A DNA stretch of 64,000 nucleotides, taken from Patescibacteria group bacterium (GTDB lineage: Bacteria; Patescibacteria; Dojkabacteria; J137). The stretch lies in contig CAUJCN010000002.1 in the NCBI GenBank assembly GCA_963169855.1, positions 1-64,000 on the forward strand, given 5' to 3'. The first letter of the stretch is position 1, and each line of letters starts with the position of its first letter. The position numbers and the translations under genes were made by a program. The notes beneath the pieces are model-generated. The model saw nothing but the letters and a program-made list of their open reading frames with translations, had not been told where the DNA came from and did not search any database. This document shows positions 32,784 to 42,047 of this stretch, in pieces.

Positions 32784-35174
32784 TTATAGAACTATATTTA
32801 GAATTTTACCTTTAACGTAAACTATCTTCTTAGGTTCATTAGTAATGTATTTTGAAAGTCTTTCATCGGCTTTAACTAGGTTCATAGCTTCTTCTTCAGA
32901 GGCTTCAGGATTCACTACAACTAGTCCTCTACTCTTTCCATTAAACTGAACTGCTAGATTTACATCTTCTCTCAAGATTTTACTTTCATCGACTATCGGC
33001 CATGATTGTAAGTGTATAGACTCGCTGTGTCCAAAACTACTCCAAAGTTCTTCTGTAATAAATGGTGCGTATGGAGCAAGTAGTTTTAAGAAAATTTCAA
33101 ACACGGATTTTGATAAACTGGTTTCTTTTGCAGCGAAGTTTACAAATTCCATGAACTTAGCAATCGCTGTATTGAAGGCAAGACTTTCAGTATCTTTTTC
33201 AATTTTGCTTATTAGTTTATTAATTTCAGCTTCCTGTTTGGATGATTCGACATTATCCTGAACCTTTGCAGAAAGATCCCAAACTCTTGTTAAGAATCTA
33301 AATACTCCACTTTCTGAACTATCGTTCCATGGTTTTGGTTCTTCCAATGGTCCCATGAACATTTCGTACATTCTTACTGTATCTGCACTATATTTTTCTA
33401 CTTCGTCGTTTGGATTAATCACGTTTCCCCATCGTTTGCTCATCTTTCTTCCATCTGGACCGGAAATAATTCCCATATGTCTAAGCTTTGCAAAAGGTTC
33501 ATCGAAAGTTAAATATCCTTCGTCGAATAAGAATTTTGTAAAGAATCTAGCATACATTAAGTGAAGAACTGTGTGTTCAGCACCAATCATGTATAGATCT
33601 GCAGGATTCCAGTAGTTTACATTTTCTTTTGTGAAGATTTCGTTGTCGTTACCGTTATCTGCATATCTTAAGAAATACCAGCTTGAGTCTACAAATGTAT
33701 CCATTGTATCTGGCTCAAAATACCAACCTTTTCCGTACTTTTCTTCAGCAAGTTTCTTAAATGACTCAGAGCCTTTGATTGGAGATTCACCTGTTGGCTT
33801 AAAGTCTACATCTGTTGGTAATACTAATGGTAAATCCTTCTCGTCCATTGCATGAGGATTTCCTTCTGGATCATAAACAACTGGAATTGGGCATCCCCAG
33901 TATCTTTGTCTAGAAACTAACCAATCTCTTAATCTAAATGTAGTTTTTCTGAATCCAATTCCTTGTTCTTCAACCCAAGATTGCATTTTAGAAGTAGCTT
34001 CTTCTGATGTTAATCCTGTAAATTCTCCAGAGTTGATTAAAGTCCCGTACTCTGTGAGCCGTTCGTTATCTTTCTTATTCTCTGCGGTAATAACTTCAAT
34101 ATTATTAATTCCGTATTTTTCTGCGAACTCGCCGTCTCTTTCGTCGTGTGCTGGTACAGCCATAATTGCACCAGTTCCATAAGTATTTAGAACATAGTCT
34201 GCAACAAACACTGGTATTTCCTCGTTGTTGAAAGGATTAACTGCTTTCACACCTTTGATTTCAACACCAGTTTTATCTTTCTGTGATTGTCTTTCTAATT
34301 CAGTTTTATTTCTTGCGTTTTCTATATATGATTCAACTTCTTGAAGATTTGAAATTTGAGGTTTGAGATTTTGAATGATTTTATGTTCAGGTGCAACAAC
34401 CAAGAACGTACAACCAAAGATAGTATCTATTCTGGTAGTAAATATTTCAATTTGAGATTCGGAATTTGAGATCGGAAACTTAACATTTGTTCCCTCGCTT
34501 TGGCCAATCCAGTGTCTTTGCACTGCTTTTGTACTTTCTGGCCAATCAACTCTATCTAAATCTTTAACTAAGCGTTCGGCATAGTCAGTAATTTTAAAGA
34601 ACCATTGGTACATATCTTTCTTTTCTACCAATGTATCGCATCTTTCGCATCTACCATCTATTACTTGTTCTGCAGCTAAGACAGTCTGATCTTTAGGACA
34701 CCAATTTACAGGTGCGTTCTTTTTGTAAGCTAATCCTTTTTTGTACAATTGTAAGAAAATCCATTGAGTCCATTTATAGTAATCTGGTCTGTGTGCTCCT
34801 AGCTCTAAATTCCAGTCAACAGAGATTCCTAGTCTCTTAATCTGCTCTATGAAGTTCTTAACTGCTTTTTCTGTACTTTCTTGAGGGGGTACGCCAGTTT
34901 TAATTGCATAATTTTCTGCAGGCAGTCCAAAAGAGTCCCAGCCCATAGGAATTAAAACGTTCTTTCCTTTCATTCGATTGTATCGTGCAGCAATATCGTT
35001 TGCTACCATACCTTCTGCGTGACCAACGTGTAATCCATCTCCACTTGGGTAAGGAAACGAATAAAGTGAGTAGAATTTCTCTTTCCCAGATTCCTTTTTT
35101 GTTGTATTCAGGTTTGTTTCTTCCCAATTCTTAATCCATTTATTTTCGATGTCTTTTGGCGTGTACCTGTTCAT
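32784..35174 (-). CDS. leuS: Leucyl-tRNA synthetase
   Basis: Charges tRNA-Leu; 796 residues, slightly short for the family. Seen: HIGH-type LHVGHAEG near 47, CP1 editing domain with TTRIDTIFGCTF and GTGAIMAVPAHDERD, SSWYFLRYADN, and the KMSKS signature as GRKMSKRWGN, plus an anticodon-binding helix bundle. Odd: two stretches in CP1 are encoded by family-3 repeat-like DNA (34343-34385 giving QNLKPQISNLQ, and 34448-34480 giving FPISNSESQIEIF). First gene of the leuS / RibD-like / recX unit. Confidence 0.97.
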   Translation of the reverse strand: MNRYTPKDIENKWIKNWEETNLNTTKKESGKEKFYSLYSFPYPSGDGLHVGHAEGMVANDIAARYNRMKGKNVLIPMGWDSFGLPAENYAIKTGVPPQESTEKAVKNFIEQIKRLGISVDWNLELGAHRPDYYKWTQWIFLQLYKKGLAYKKNAPVNWCPKDQTVLAAEQVIDGRCERCDTLVEKKDMYQWFFKITDYAERLVKDLDRVDWPESTKAVQRHWIGQSEGTNVKFPISNSESQIEIFTTRIDTIFGCTFLVVAPEHKIIQNLKPQISNLQEVESYIENARNKTELERQSQKDKTGVEIKGVKAVNPFNNEEIPVFVADYVLNTYGTGAIMAVPAHDERDGEFAEKYGINNIEVITAENKKDNERLTEYGTLINSGEFTGLTSEEATSKMQSWVEEQGIGFRKTTFRLRDWLVSRQRYWGCPIPVVYDPEGNPHAMDEKDLPLVLPTDVDFKPTGESPIKGSESFKKLAEEKYGKGWYFEPDTMDTFVDSSWYFLRYADNGNDNEIFTKENVNYWNPADLYMIGAEHTVLHLMYARFFTKFLFDEGYLTFDEPFAKLRHMGIISGPDGRKMSKRWGNVINPNDEVEKYSADTVRMYEMFMGPLEEPKPWNDSSESGVFRFLTRVWDLSAKVQDNVESSKQEAEINKLISKIEKDTESLAFNTAIAKFMEFVNFAAKETSLSKSVFEIFLKLLAPYAPFITEELWSSFGHSESIHLQSWPIVDESKILREDVNLAVQFNGKSRGLVVVNPEASEEEAMNLVKADERLSKYITNEPKKIVYVKGKILNIVL
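34343..34385 (-). repeat. TTTGAGATTT-type repeat inside leuS (CP1 domain)
   Basis: Plus strand GATTTGAAATTTGAGGTTTG then AGATTTTGAATG. Low-complexity, coding in frame as NLKPQISNLQ. Related to 34448-34480. Confidence 0.5.
34448..34480 (-). repeat. Second TTTGAGATT-type repeat inside leuS
   Basis: Plus strand CAATTTGAGATTCGGAATTT then GAGATCGGAAAC, encoding ISNSESQIE in the loop before the editing-domain strand. Same style as 34343-34385. Confidence 0.45.
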
Positions 35175-35221
35175 ATAGAAATAGTGATAATTACCAGTAA
35201 TGATAACACTTTCGGGCTATA

Positions 35222-35250
35222 GAAAAAACACGGGATTTAGTTATCCCGTG
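35222..35250 (-). terminator. Intrinsic terminator of the 35256-35948 gene
   Basis: Stem CACGGGAT/ATCCCGTG with a 6-nt loop, followed on the minus strand by TTTTTTC. It lies right after the stop codon of the gene upstream. Confidence 0.88.
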
Positions 35251-35255
35251 CTCAA

Positions 35256-35948
35256 TTACATATCTACAGATTCCTCTTCGTAATGCATGCTTACACCAGA
35301 ATTTGAGCTCAAGTCAAACTGTACAAGTTCCTTCGCTCCAAAACCACCGTCTCCACCCATACACTCAACTGTTATGTGTGGATTTGAGTTAAGTTCAACC
35401 ACTCTGTTACAAATTCCGTAAGGTAAAACGTATTCTGTTTGGTAGTAAGCTTGTTCAAAATCTCCACCATCCATAAATCCAACCCCGTAACCTACTGGAA
35501 CAACGCAGTTCTCTAGACAAGATACATAGACATAAAATTGTGAAGAAATTACACTTTCAGGTGCATTTGTTTCGCATTTCATTAAGCCTCGAACTGTCTG
35601 ACCAGCAAATCCTGCTTCAATAATTAAATCTTGAGCCATTGAGTCTAGTGCCAAAACTTGATTGTCGTTGTTTACATAATCATCGTTTTCGTAGCTTTGA
35701 GTATAGAAATCTCCGCAAGCAACTGTGTATCTAGCGAATACGTTTTCATCAGGAACCTCATCACCAGAATTGTTATCGTTTGGAGTTTCGTCGTTGGAGG
35801 TATCGTTATTGTCTCTATCAACTTCAACTATAACTTCCTTAACCATTGGGAATAACCTTGCTCCAAAGAAGACTCCTAAGAAGAAAAGGAATAGTCCAAT
35901 AAATACAGCGAGGATAACTCGAAGAACCTTAACTAGAGTTGGATTCAT
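35256..35948 (-). CDS. Membrane-anchored cysteine-containing surface protein
   Basis: 230 residues from ATG 35948 (MNPTLVKVLRVILAV); the longer frame from 35996 would overlap the neighbouring gene and adds no recognisable signal. Seen: TM anchor at about 6-30, an acidic D/N/E linker (NDETPNDNNSGDE), then an external domain with about six Cys (CGDFYTQ, KCETNAP, SCLENC, GICNR, ECMGGDGG) likely disulfide-bonded. Same plan as the gene at 4687-5340. Family unknown. A strong terminator follows. Confidence 0.75.
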   Translation of the reverse strand: MNPTLVKVLRVILAVFIGLFLFFLGVFFGARLFPMVKEVIVEVDRDNNDTSNDETPNDNNSGDEVPDENVFARYTVACGDFYTQSYENDDYVNNDNQVLALDSMAQDLIIEAGFAGQTVRGLMKCETNAPESVISSQFYVYVSCLENCVVPVGYGVGFMDGGDFEQAYYQTEYVLPYGICNRVVELNSNPHITVECMGGDGGFGAKELVQFDLSSNSGVSMHYEEESVDM

Positions 35949-35986
35949 AGAATGTAAATAATAATTATAAAGTGATTGGACATGTA

Positions 35987-36184
35987 CTATCTGCAAATTC
36001 CCAGTGGATCTTCGCTAGGTTTCATTCCTTGCTCTGCGATTCCATAACAATAACTAGATTTGAACGAGGATTGGAACGTTGAATTATTCCACAAAACTAC
36101 TGCTGTAATAATAAAGCAACAGAAACAAAGCATGCAAAGTAAAAGCATTCCTGTGATTAATCCAAGAAAGAATTTTCCATTCAT
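35987..36184 (-). CDS. Small cysteine-rich membrane protein
   Basis: About 65 residues from ATG 36184 (MNGKFFLGLITG); the upstream ATG at 36217 sits next to a TATAAT and would fall in or before the transcript start. Seen: one TM helix with CMLCFCCF in it, then a short exterior tail with two Cys. It resembles a lipoprotein-less anchor; family unknown. Same strand and just upstream of the anchored gene at 35256-35948. Confidence 0.5.
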   Translation of the reverse strand: MNGKFFLGLITGMLLLCMLCFCCFIITAVVLWNNSTFQSSFKSSYCYGIAEQGMKPSEDPLGICR

Positions 36185-36285
36185 TAATTTTGAGATAATA
36201 AGTATATCTAGTATCATTATACTGAAAATTAAAACTAATATCTAAATTCAGATCTCGAAAATTTTGAACAACAATTTATAATTTT

Positions 36286-37581
36286 ATGTTTAAATGTACA
36301 AACTGCAGTAAAGAATACTCAAAGTGGCAAGGTAGATGCGATGCATGTCAGGAATGGGGAACTATTCAAGAATCTTCTTCAAAGTCCGAAAGTAGTGTTG
36401 TTAGATCAAGAGGAAAGAAAGAAACTAAAGTAACTAGAGAAATTAAAAGATTCGAATTTAAAGAAGGAAGTTTCGAATCAATTCAAACTGGAATAGCCGA
36501 ATTGGATAATTCATTAGGAGGCAGACTCGTTCGTGGCCAAGTTCTTCTTCTATCTGGTTCACCTGGAATTGGAAAATCAACGTTGTCTTCTCAACTTGCG
36601 GATAAACTTTCTGAGCAAAAATATAACGTTACTTACATTTGTGGAGAAGAATCTCCTGAACAGATTTACCAAAGGCTTAAAAGACTAAAGCTAAAAGCAA
36701 CCAACGTCGACTTCATTCAGGAATACGAGATTAACCATATTTCGAGTTACATTGAAGAAAACAAAGACAAGATTGATGTTCTAATTGTCGATTCGATTCA
36801 AACAGTTTACAGCGAAGGACTGACTTCGATGCAAGGATCAGTTTCTCAAGTTAGTGAGTGTACAAGCATGCTTACTAATCTTTCGAAAGCTTTTGGAATT
36901 ACTACAGTAATCATTGGACACGTCACAAAGTCTGGGGAAATCGCTGGACCAAAGTTGCTAGAACACATTGTAGACACTGTAATGTATTTCGAAGGTGATA
37001 AAACTTCAGATTTAAGAATTCTAAAAGTAGAGAAAAATAGATTTGGTCCAACAGACGAAGTTGGTCTTTTCCAAATGACTGAAAATGGACTAAAAGAATT
37101 AATGGATACTAAAGATTTGTTCAGTAAAGACAAGCCAGAAAGCGAGGGTTCAGCTTATTCAATGGTTTTAGAAGGTAACAGAGCTTTTGTTATCGAAGTA
37201 CAAGCATTAGCTACAAAAACATATTTCAGTAATCCAAGAAGAGCATGTTCAGGATACGATTTAAACAGACTATATATTCTTTTGGCGGTGATCGATAAGA
37301 ATCTGCGATTAACTACTGGTGAATATGATATTTACGTAAATATTACTGGAGGATTAAAAACTTCCGACAGAGCTTTAGACTTGGCTATTATCAAAGCCAT
37401 TGTTTCTTCAATCAAAAGTCAGAAAATCAAAAATGATACAGTAACTTTTGGAGAAGTTGGACTCACAGGAGAAATTAGAAAAGTATTACTGCAAGATAAG
37501 CGAGAAAAAGAAGCAAAGAGAATGGGATTTGCAAAGATTGAAACAATGAAAAATGTTAAGAAGTTGAGCGATATTCTTTAG
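36286..37581 (+). CDS. radA: DNA repair protein RadA/Sms
   Basis: A RecA-like branch-migration ATPase with a Lon-like C-terminal domain. 431 residues, normal. Seen: zinc finger Cys4, Cys7, Cys18, Cys21 (CTNCSKEYSKWQGRCDAC), Walker A GSPGIGKST near 91-99, the RadA motif KNRFG near 250-254, and the Lon-fold end (ITGGLKTSDRALDLAI, GEVGLTGEIRKV). TATAAT lies only three nt before the ATG, so the transcript start and leader are unclear. Followed by a family-1 palindrome that may act as a terminator. Confidence 0.97.
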   Translation: MFKCTNCSKEYSKWQGRCDACQEWGTIQESSSKSESSVVRSRGKKETKVTREIKRFEFKEGSFESIQTGIAELDNSLGGRLVRGQVLLLSGSPGIGKSTLSSQLADKLSEQKYNVTYICGEESPEQIYQRLKRLKLKATNVDFIQEYEINHISSYIEENKDKIDVLIVDSIQTVYSEGLTSMQGSVSQVSECTSMLTNLSKAFGITTVIIGHVTKSGEIAGPKLLEHIVDTVMYFEGDKTSDLRILKVEKNRFGPTDEVGLFQMTENGLKELMDTKDLFSKDKPESEGSAYSMVLEGNRAFVIEVQALATKTYFSNPRRACSGYDLNRLYILLAVIDKNLRLTTGEYDIYVNITGGLKTSDRALDLAIIKAIVSSIKSQKIKNDTVTFGEVGLTGEIRKVLLQDKREKEAKRMGFAKIETMKNVKKLSDIL

Positions 37582-37588
37582 TCAAATT

Positions 37589-37627
37589 GTCATATTGAGC
37601 TTGTCGAAATATGAACTCACCATGACA
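37589..37627. repeat. Miniature palindrome, family 1, between convergent genes
   Basis: Core stem CATATT/AATATG (37591-37613) around TGAGCTTGTCGAA, with an outer TGTCAT/ATGACA pair extending it. It lies between convergent radA and the 37637 gene; a bidirectional terminator role is possible. Confidence 0.65.
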
Positions 37628-37636
37628 GCAGTTGAT

Positions 37637-38341
37637 TTACTCCAGTGAGATTCCTTTGTTTGTAGCAAAATTTCGTAGCTCTGTCATAAGGCTTCTAACT
37701 CTGTAACCCCACTGATGACATTCAGGATCTGGTCCACAGAAGACTCTTTCCATTAAAGCTGGTTCTAACATGTAACGAATTCCGTATTGTTGAACCAAAA
37801 CACGAGTAACTGTAAAAATACCTTCTCCAATATCGTTAAAGTGAACTCTGTATTCTCCACCACCACCCCAGCCCCAGCAATTATTCATTTCGTAAGAATT
37901 TGGATATTTGCACAAATCTGTTTCGTGTTTTGCAATTGCAACCACAGTTACACATTCTCTTGGAGCACCATACGCATCGCATGCGGCTGCAAAAAGATCT
38001 CCTGTTCCATACAATGGTGAATTGTTTTCTTGAAAATACAAATCAAAAAGGTAGCCTCTTCTGTCAGACAAAGTAGAAGCCGAGTTAAATTGATAGTTCT
38101 GATCGTCAAATTTGTTTAACTTAGGAGCTTCTGATGTAACTGTGTAAGAAACAAAATTGTATTCTGATTCCGTCGAAATATCTGCCTGTACAATTCCAAT
38201 GCTTCCTTTGCCGTAACTAATTAATAGCAAAAAAGTAACTGCGAGAGTTAGTAGGAAAACAGGAAAGACAATCTTAATCAATAATCCAGTTATGTTCCTG
38301 TTTGAAGAGAATTTAGTTTTATATGCCCGTACTTCAGCCAT
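37637..38341 (-). CDS. Anchored lysozyme-like (transglycosylase-type) protein
   Basis: 234 residues. Seen: a basic N-terminus, TM helix at about 20-42, a variable linker, then a lysozyme-fold domain with TVVAIAKHETDLCKYPNSYE (Glu in HET as candidate catalytic acid), NNCWGWGGGGEYRVHF, and paired cysteines. Such domains cut peptidoglycan glycan strands. No activity can be shown from sequence; the GWGGGG segment is typical of CPR lysozyme-like proteins. It ends opposite radA. Confidence 0.75.
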   Translation of the reverse strand: MAEVRAYKTKFSSNRNITGLLIKIVFPVFLLTLAVTFLLLISYGKGSIGIVQADISTESEYNFVSYTVTSEAPKLNKFDDQNYQFNSASTLSDRRGYLFDLYFQENNSPLYGTGDLFAAACDAYGAPRECVTVVAIAKHETDLCKYPNSYEMNNCWGWGGGGEYRVHFNDIGEGIFTVTRVLVQQYGIRYMLEPALMERVFCGPDPECHQWGYRVRSLMTELRNFATNKGISLE

Positions 38342-38378
38342 TGGTTAAAAAAGTGCTATACAATACAGGATAAACTAA

Positions 38379-39824
38379 TCAGTCAATGTTTGTAAACTGC
38401 TTAGCAGCTTGGAAGATTTTCGATTCTGAGAATTTACTACCAATAAGCTGAATTCCTACAGGTAATCCATTCGAATCATTTCCAACTGGGATGCTTAAAG
38501 CAGGGTTACCTGTAATATTAGCAGTAACTGTAAATATATCTACTAGATACATTTGCACAGGATCATCCATTTTCTCACCCAATTTGAATGCCGAAACTGG
38601 TGAAACTGGAGATAAGATGAAATCAAATTTACCCAAAACTTCTTCGAATTCTTTTGCTATCTTAGCTCGGACTAAACTTGCTTGTTTGTAATATTTATCG
38701 GAATAACCTTTACTTAAAGCATAAGTTCCAACAAGGATTCTTCGCTTAACTTCATCTTCAAAGTACCTACTTCTTGATCCAAATAAGTTTTCTTCGTAAT
38801 TATCGGAAACCTTTTTTCCGTATCTAACTCCATCATATCTTGCTCTGTTCGAAGAAATTTCTGCTGGGACAAGAATGTAATAGACAGCAAGTGCATGTTT
38901 AGCTGATGGCAATGAGCACTCTTCTAATTCAAAGTTTGGATTCTTTCTTAATTTTTCAATAAATGCGTCCAATTGTGACTTAACATCAGCGGAAATGTCC
39001 TCAGTAAAAAACTCCTTTGGGATAGCAATTTTAATCTTTTGATCTTTGAGTTTTGAATTTTCTGAAGTTTTGTATAAAACTTCAGCAGTTGTAGCATCGT
39101 TCACATCTTTTCCAGCCATTATTTCTTCTAAAACTTCCATGTCCTCAATAATTCTTGTAAAGAATCCAGGTGTATCGAATGAAGAACCCATAGCGCCAAT
39201 TCCAAATCTAGAATTTCTTCCATATGTTGGTTTAAGACCATACAATCCGCAGAAAGATGCTGGTAATCTCACTGATCCTCCAGTGTCAGTTCCTAAAGCA
39301 AAAAATCCAACTCCAGCTAGTAATGATGCTGCTGAACCCGAGCTTGAGCCTCCTGGTGTTCTTGTAAAGTCCATAGGATGCTTAGTAGCTCCGTATCCAG
39401 AATTCTCCCCGCTTCCTCCAAATCCCCAAGGATCTGAGTTACATTTCCCAACCAGAATAGCACCTTCATTTAAGCATTTTTGAGCCACAGTCGATGTGTA
39501 TGGTGCGACAAAGTCCTCCATAAACTTAGATGAGAAAGTTGTTCTTGTTCCTTCAACCAAATATAAATCCTTAACAGTGAAAGGAATTCCTAATAATTTC
39601 TTACTCATTACTTCGGGATCCTTAGTTTCAATCTTTCTATCTAATTCTTCAGCTTGTGCAATTGCATCATCCAAGATTGTTATAAATGCATTAATTTGTG
39701 GGTTAATTGAATGTGCTCTTTCTAGATGTTCTCTTACCAATTCTACAACTTTTATCTCTCCTGACTTAACTTTTTCAACTGTTTCCAGCATTCCCGGGAT
39801 TGTAGGTATTTCTAATGAATTCAT
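38379..39824 (-). CDS. gatA: Glutamyl/aspartyl-tRNA amidotransferase subunit A
   Basis: Releases ammonia from glutamine for transamidation of Glu-tRNA-Gln or Asp-tRNA-Asn. 481 residues. Seen: the catalytic Lys in FTVKDLYLVEG, GGSSSGSAASLLAGVGFFAL and GTDTGGSVRLPASFCG (Ser-cisSer-Lys triad), and YGLKPTYGRNSRFG. gatB and gatC are not in the window. With an asparaginyl-tRNA synthetase encoded two genes upstream, the complex would be needed chiefly for Gln-tRNA. Part of asnS-pheA-gatA, with 2-4 nt gaps. A family-3 repeat lies in it (39036-39065). Confidence 0.96.
   Translation of the reverse strand: MNSLEIPTIPGMLETVEKVKSGEIKVVELVREHLERAHSINPQINAFITILDDAIAQAEELDRKIETKDPEVMSKKLLGIPFTVKDLYLVEGTRTTFSSKFMEDFVAPYTSTVAQKCLNEGAILVGKCNSDPWGFGGSGENSGYGATKHPMDFTRTPGGSSSGSAASLLAGVGFFALGTDTGGSVRLPASFCGLYGLKPTYGRNSRFGIGAMGSSFDTPGFFTRIIEDMEVLEEIMAGKDVNDATTAEVLYKTSENSKLKDQKIKIAIPKEFFTEDISADVKSQLDAFIEKLRKNPNFELEECSLPSAKHALAVYYILVPAEISSNRARYDGVRYGKKVSDNYEENLFGSRSRYFEDEVKRRILVGTYALSKGYSDKYYKQASLVRAKIAKEFEEVLGKFDFILSPVSPVSAFKLGEKMDDPVQMYLVDIFTVTANITGNPALSIPVGNDSNGLPVGIQLIGSKFSESKIFQAAKQFTNID
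39036..39065 (-). repeat. A-rich dispersed repeat, family 3, inside gatA
   Basis: Minus strand GAAAATTCAAAACTCAAAGA then TCAAAA, nearly the same as the spacer block at 12913-12945. Coding in frame as ENSKLKDQKIK in the linker before IAIPKEFF. Confidence 0.5.
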
Positions 39825-39826
39825 AA

Positions 39827-40678
39827 TTATGTATCTATGTATACTCCTTTATCATAACATCCTATCACTCTAAAATCTTTAGCGTATGTTTTCATTTCTT
39901 CTAAAGCCTCCTGCATTTCCTTACTATTAACGTCACCTCTTATATCCATATAGAATGTAAATTCCCAGTGTGTATTAATAATTGGACGACTTTCTATTTT
40001 CACTAAAGCTAAATCTCTATTAGCAAAAGCTCCTAAGCACTTATATAAACTTCCTGACTCTTCACCAAGTTGAAACTGAATTGTTGTCTTAGGTTTTTCA
40101 AACTGAATTGATTTATCCAACGAAGCTTTAGCATAGTTGGACTTTCGTAAAGCGAAGAATCTAGTGTAGTTATTTTTATTTTCATGAATGTCTTCTTGGA
40201 GAATTTTCATTCCATAGATGTTAGCTGCAAACTTACTTGCAACTGCTGCCTTACTATTAACCTTAGAATCTTTTACCATTTTTACAGCACCTGCAGTATC
40301 TGGAAATTCAATAGCTTTTATTTGTCTATTTTCTTCTAGAAACTTTGAAATCTGTCCTAACCCAACTGGATGAGAATACAACTCAGCTATATCTTCAAAT
40401 TTACTTTCTGGTTGCCCAATTAAATGAAATTTAATCTTTAGATAAATTTCCTTAAATACTTCAAAGTCATTAGATCCTAGTAAATCATAATTCTGGAAAA
40501 TTGAACCGTATGTTGAGTTCTCAATTGGAATAACAATAATCTCGGTTCGGTCGTTGCGTAAATCATCAAAGACTTCTTTGAAAGAGTCTCGTTCAATAAG
40601 TTCAATTCCAGAACCGAATAGAGTTGTCGATGCAATGTGGGAAAAAGAACCAATGTTACCTTGAATTGAGACTTTCAT
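39827..40678 (-). CDS. pheA: Prephenate dehydratase (PheA) with ACT domain
   Basis: Converts prephenate to phenylpyruvate; 283 residues. Seen: IQGNIGSFSHIASTTLFG, VIPIENSTYGSIFQNYDLL, YSHPVGLGQISKFL, NNYTRFFAL (the TRF catalytic motif), and a C-terminal ACT domain (TTIQFQLGEESGSLYKCLGAFANRDLALVKIESRP), where phenylalanine usually binds. No other aromatic amino acid genes are nearby, so its substrate supply is unclear. Between asnS and gatA, with gaps of 2-4 nt. Confidence 0.9.
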   Translation of the reverse strand: MKVSIQGNIGSFSHIASTTLFGSGIELIERDSFKEVFDDLRNDRTEIIVIPIENSTYGSIFQNYDLLGSNDFEVFKEIYLKIKFHLIGQPESKFEDIAELYSHPVGLGQISKFLEENRQIKAIEFPDTAGAVKMVKDSKVNSKAAVASKFAANIYGMKILQEDIHENKNNYTRFFALRKSNYAKASLDKSIQFEKPKTTIQFQLGEESGSLYKCLGAFANRDLALVKIESRPIINTHWEFTFYMDIRGDVNSKEMQEALEEMKTYAKDFRVIGCYDKGVYIDT

Positions 40679-40682
40679 GAAT

Positions 40683-42005
40683 CTATGGTCTCTTCAAAAT
40701 TGTTGTTCTTGGGAATGGAATTGTTTCTCTAATATGGTGAACACCAGATAACCACCTAACCATTCTTTCTAAACCTAAACCGTATCCTGCATGAGGAACG
40801 CTTCCGAACTTTCGAACGTTTAAATACCATTCGTAGTCTTCCAATTTATAACCTCTATTTACTAATTCAGAGTATAGAGTCTGATAATCGTCTTCTCTTT
40901 GACTTCCACCAATAATTTCTCTAGCCTCCTCTGGAGCAATTAAGTCCGCATTCCTAGCTCTTTCCATGCCTCTTTCATCTGTGTATCGCTTCATATAGAA
41001 AGCTTTTACAGCAAATGGATAGTCTTCAATAAACACTGGGATTTGGTAATGATTTCCAATAGCGATTTCTTCCTCAGTTGTCATGTCATCGTTGTAATCT
41101 ACAGTCATTCCTTTCTCAGTTTCTAGGAATTTCTTTGCATCGTAATGCTTCATTCTAATAAATTTTTCATTTACACATCTTTCTAATATTGCTGTATCTC
41201 TTTCTAATACCTTAAGTTCTTCTTTGCAGTTTTCTAGTGTATCTTTAATGATTCTTTTTACCATTCTTTCCTGAACGTCTTCGTTCATATCTTGATCGTA
41301 AAATGCCATTTCTGCATCCATCATCCAGAATTCCGACAAGTGGTTTCTAGTCTTACTCTTTTCAGCTCTGAAGACGGGACCAAAATCGTAAGCCTTCCCT
41401 AATCCCATAATTCCAGCTTCTAAATAAAGCTGACCAGATTGAGTTAGGTACATTTTATCTTCGTAGTAATCTAGTTCAAAAAGCTGACTTGTATCTTCGG
41501 CACTTGTTGGTTGTAGAATAGGAGTATCGAATCTAACAAAGCCTTCTTCGTAGAAAAAGTTAGTAACACTTCTGAAAACCTGGTCTCTAATTCTCAATAC
41601 TGCCCAAGGGGTCTTAGATCTTAGATACAAATCTCTATTTTCGAACAGAAAGTCTGGACCATGTTCCTTATTACCGATTGGATACTCAGGAGCAATGCTT
41701 AATGGGTGAATTTCTGTTACTTGAAGTTCAAATTGTTCGAACTTTGGGTGCTTCGATACAATTCCTGAGATTTGAACAGATGACTCTATAGTTAAGCTCT
41801 CTGCATGATTCCAAGTTTCTTCTGATACCTTAGATTTTTCTACAACGGCTTGTGTAAATCCAGAACCATCTCTTAATTGAATAAAAGCAATCTTACCAGA
41901 AGATCTACTATTAAAAACCCAAGCTTCAACATTCACATTACTATTAACTTTGTACGAAAGGTCTTTTATTTGAGTTTTTTCTGCTTCTGGTAATATGTTT
42001 GACAT
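40683..42005 (-). CDS. asnS: Asparaginyl-tRNA synthetase
   Basis: Charges tRNA-Asn; 440 residues, class IIb. Seen: an N-terminal OB fold (VNVEAWVFNSRSSGKIAFIQLRDGSGF), motif 2 DFGPVFRAEKSKTRNHLSEFWMMDAE, motif 3 GYGLGLERMVRWL, and no AspRS insertion domain. AsnRS rather than AspRS is supported by the HLSEFWMMDAEMAF motif. First gene of asnS-pheA-gatA. Confidence 0.95.
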   Translation of the reverse strand: MSNILPEAEKTQIKDLSYKVNSNVNVEAWVFNSRSSGKIAFIQLRDGSGFTQAVVEKSKVSEETWNHAESLTIESSVQISGIVSKHPKFEQFELQVTEIHPLSIAPEYPIGNKEHGPDFLFENRDLYLRSKTPWAVLRIRDQVFRSVTNFFYEEGFVRFDTPILQPTSAEDTSQLFELDYYEDKMYLTQSGQLYLEAGIMGLGKAYDFGPVFRAEKSKTRNHLSEFWMMDAEMAFYDQDMNEDVQERMVKRIIKDTLENCKEELKVLERDTAILERCVNEKFIRMKHYDAKKFLETEKGMTVDYNDDMTTEEEIAIGNHYQIPVFIEDYPFAVKAFYMKRYTDERGMERARNADLIAPEEAREIIGGSQREDDYQTLYSELVNRGYKLEDYEWYLNVRKFGSVPHAGYGLGLERMVRWLSGVHHIRETIPFPRTTILKRP

Positions 42006-42047
42006 AGTTCTTATTTAATATAAATTATTTTATCACTTATAAATTCA

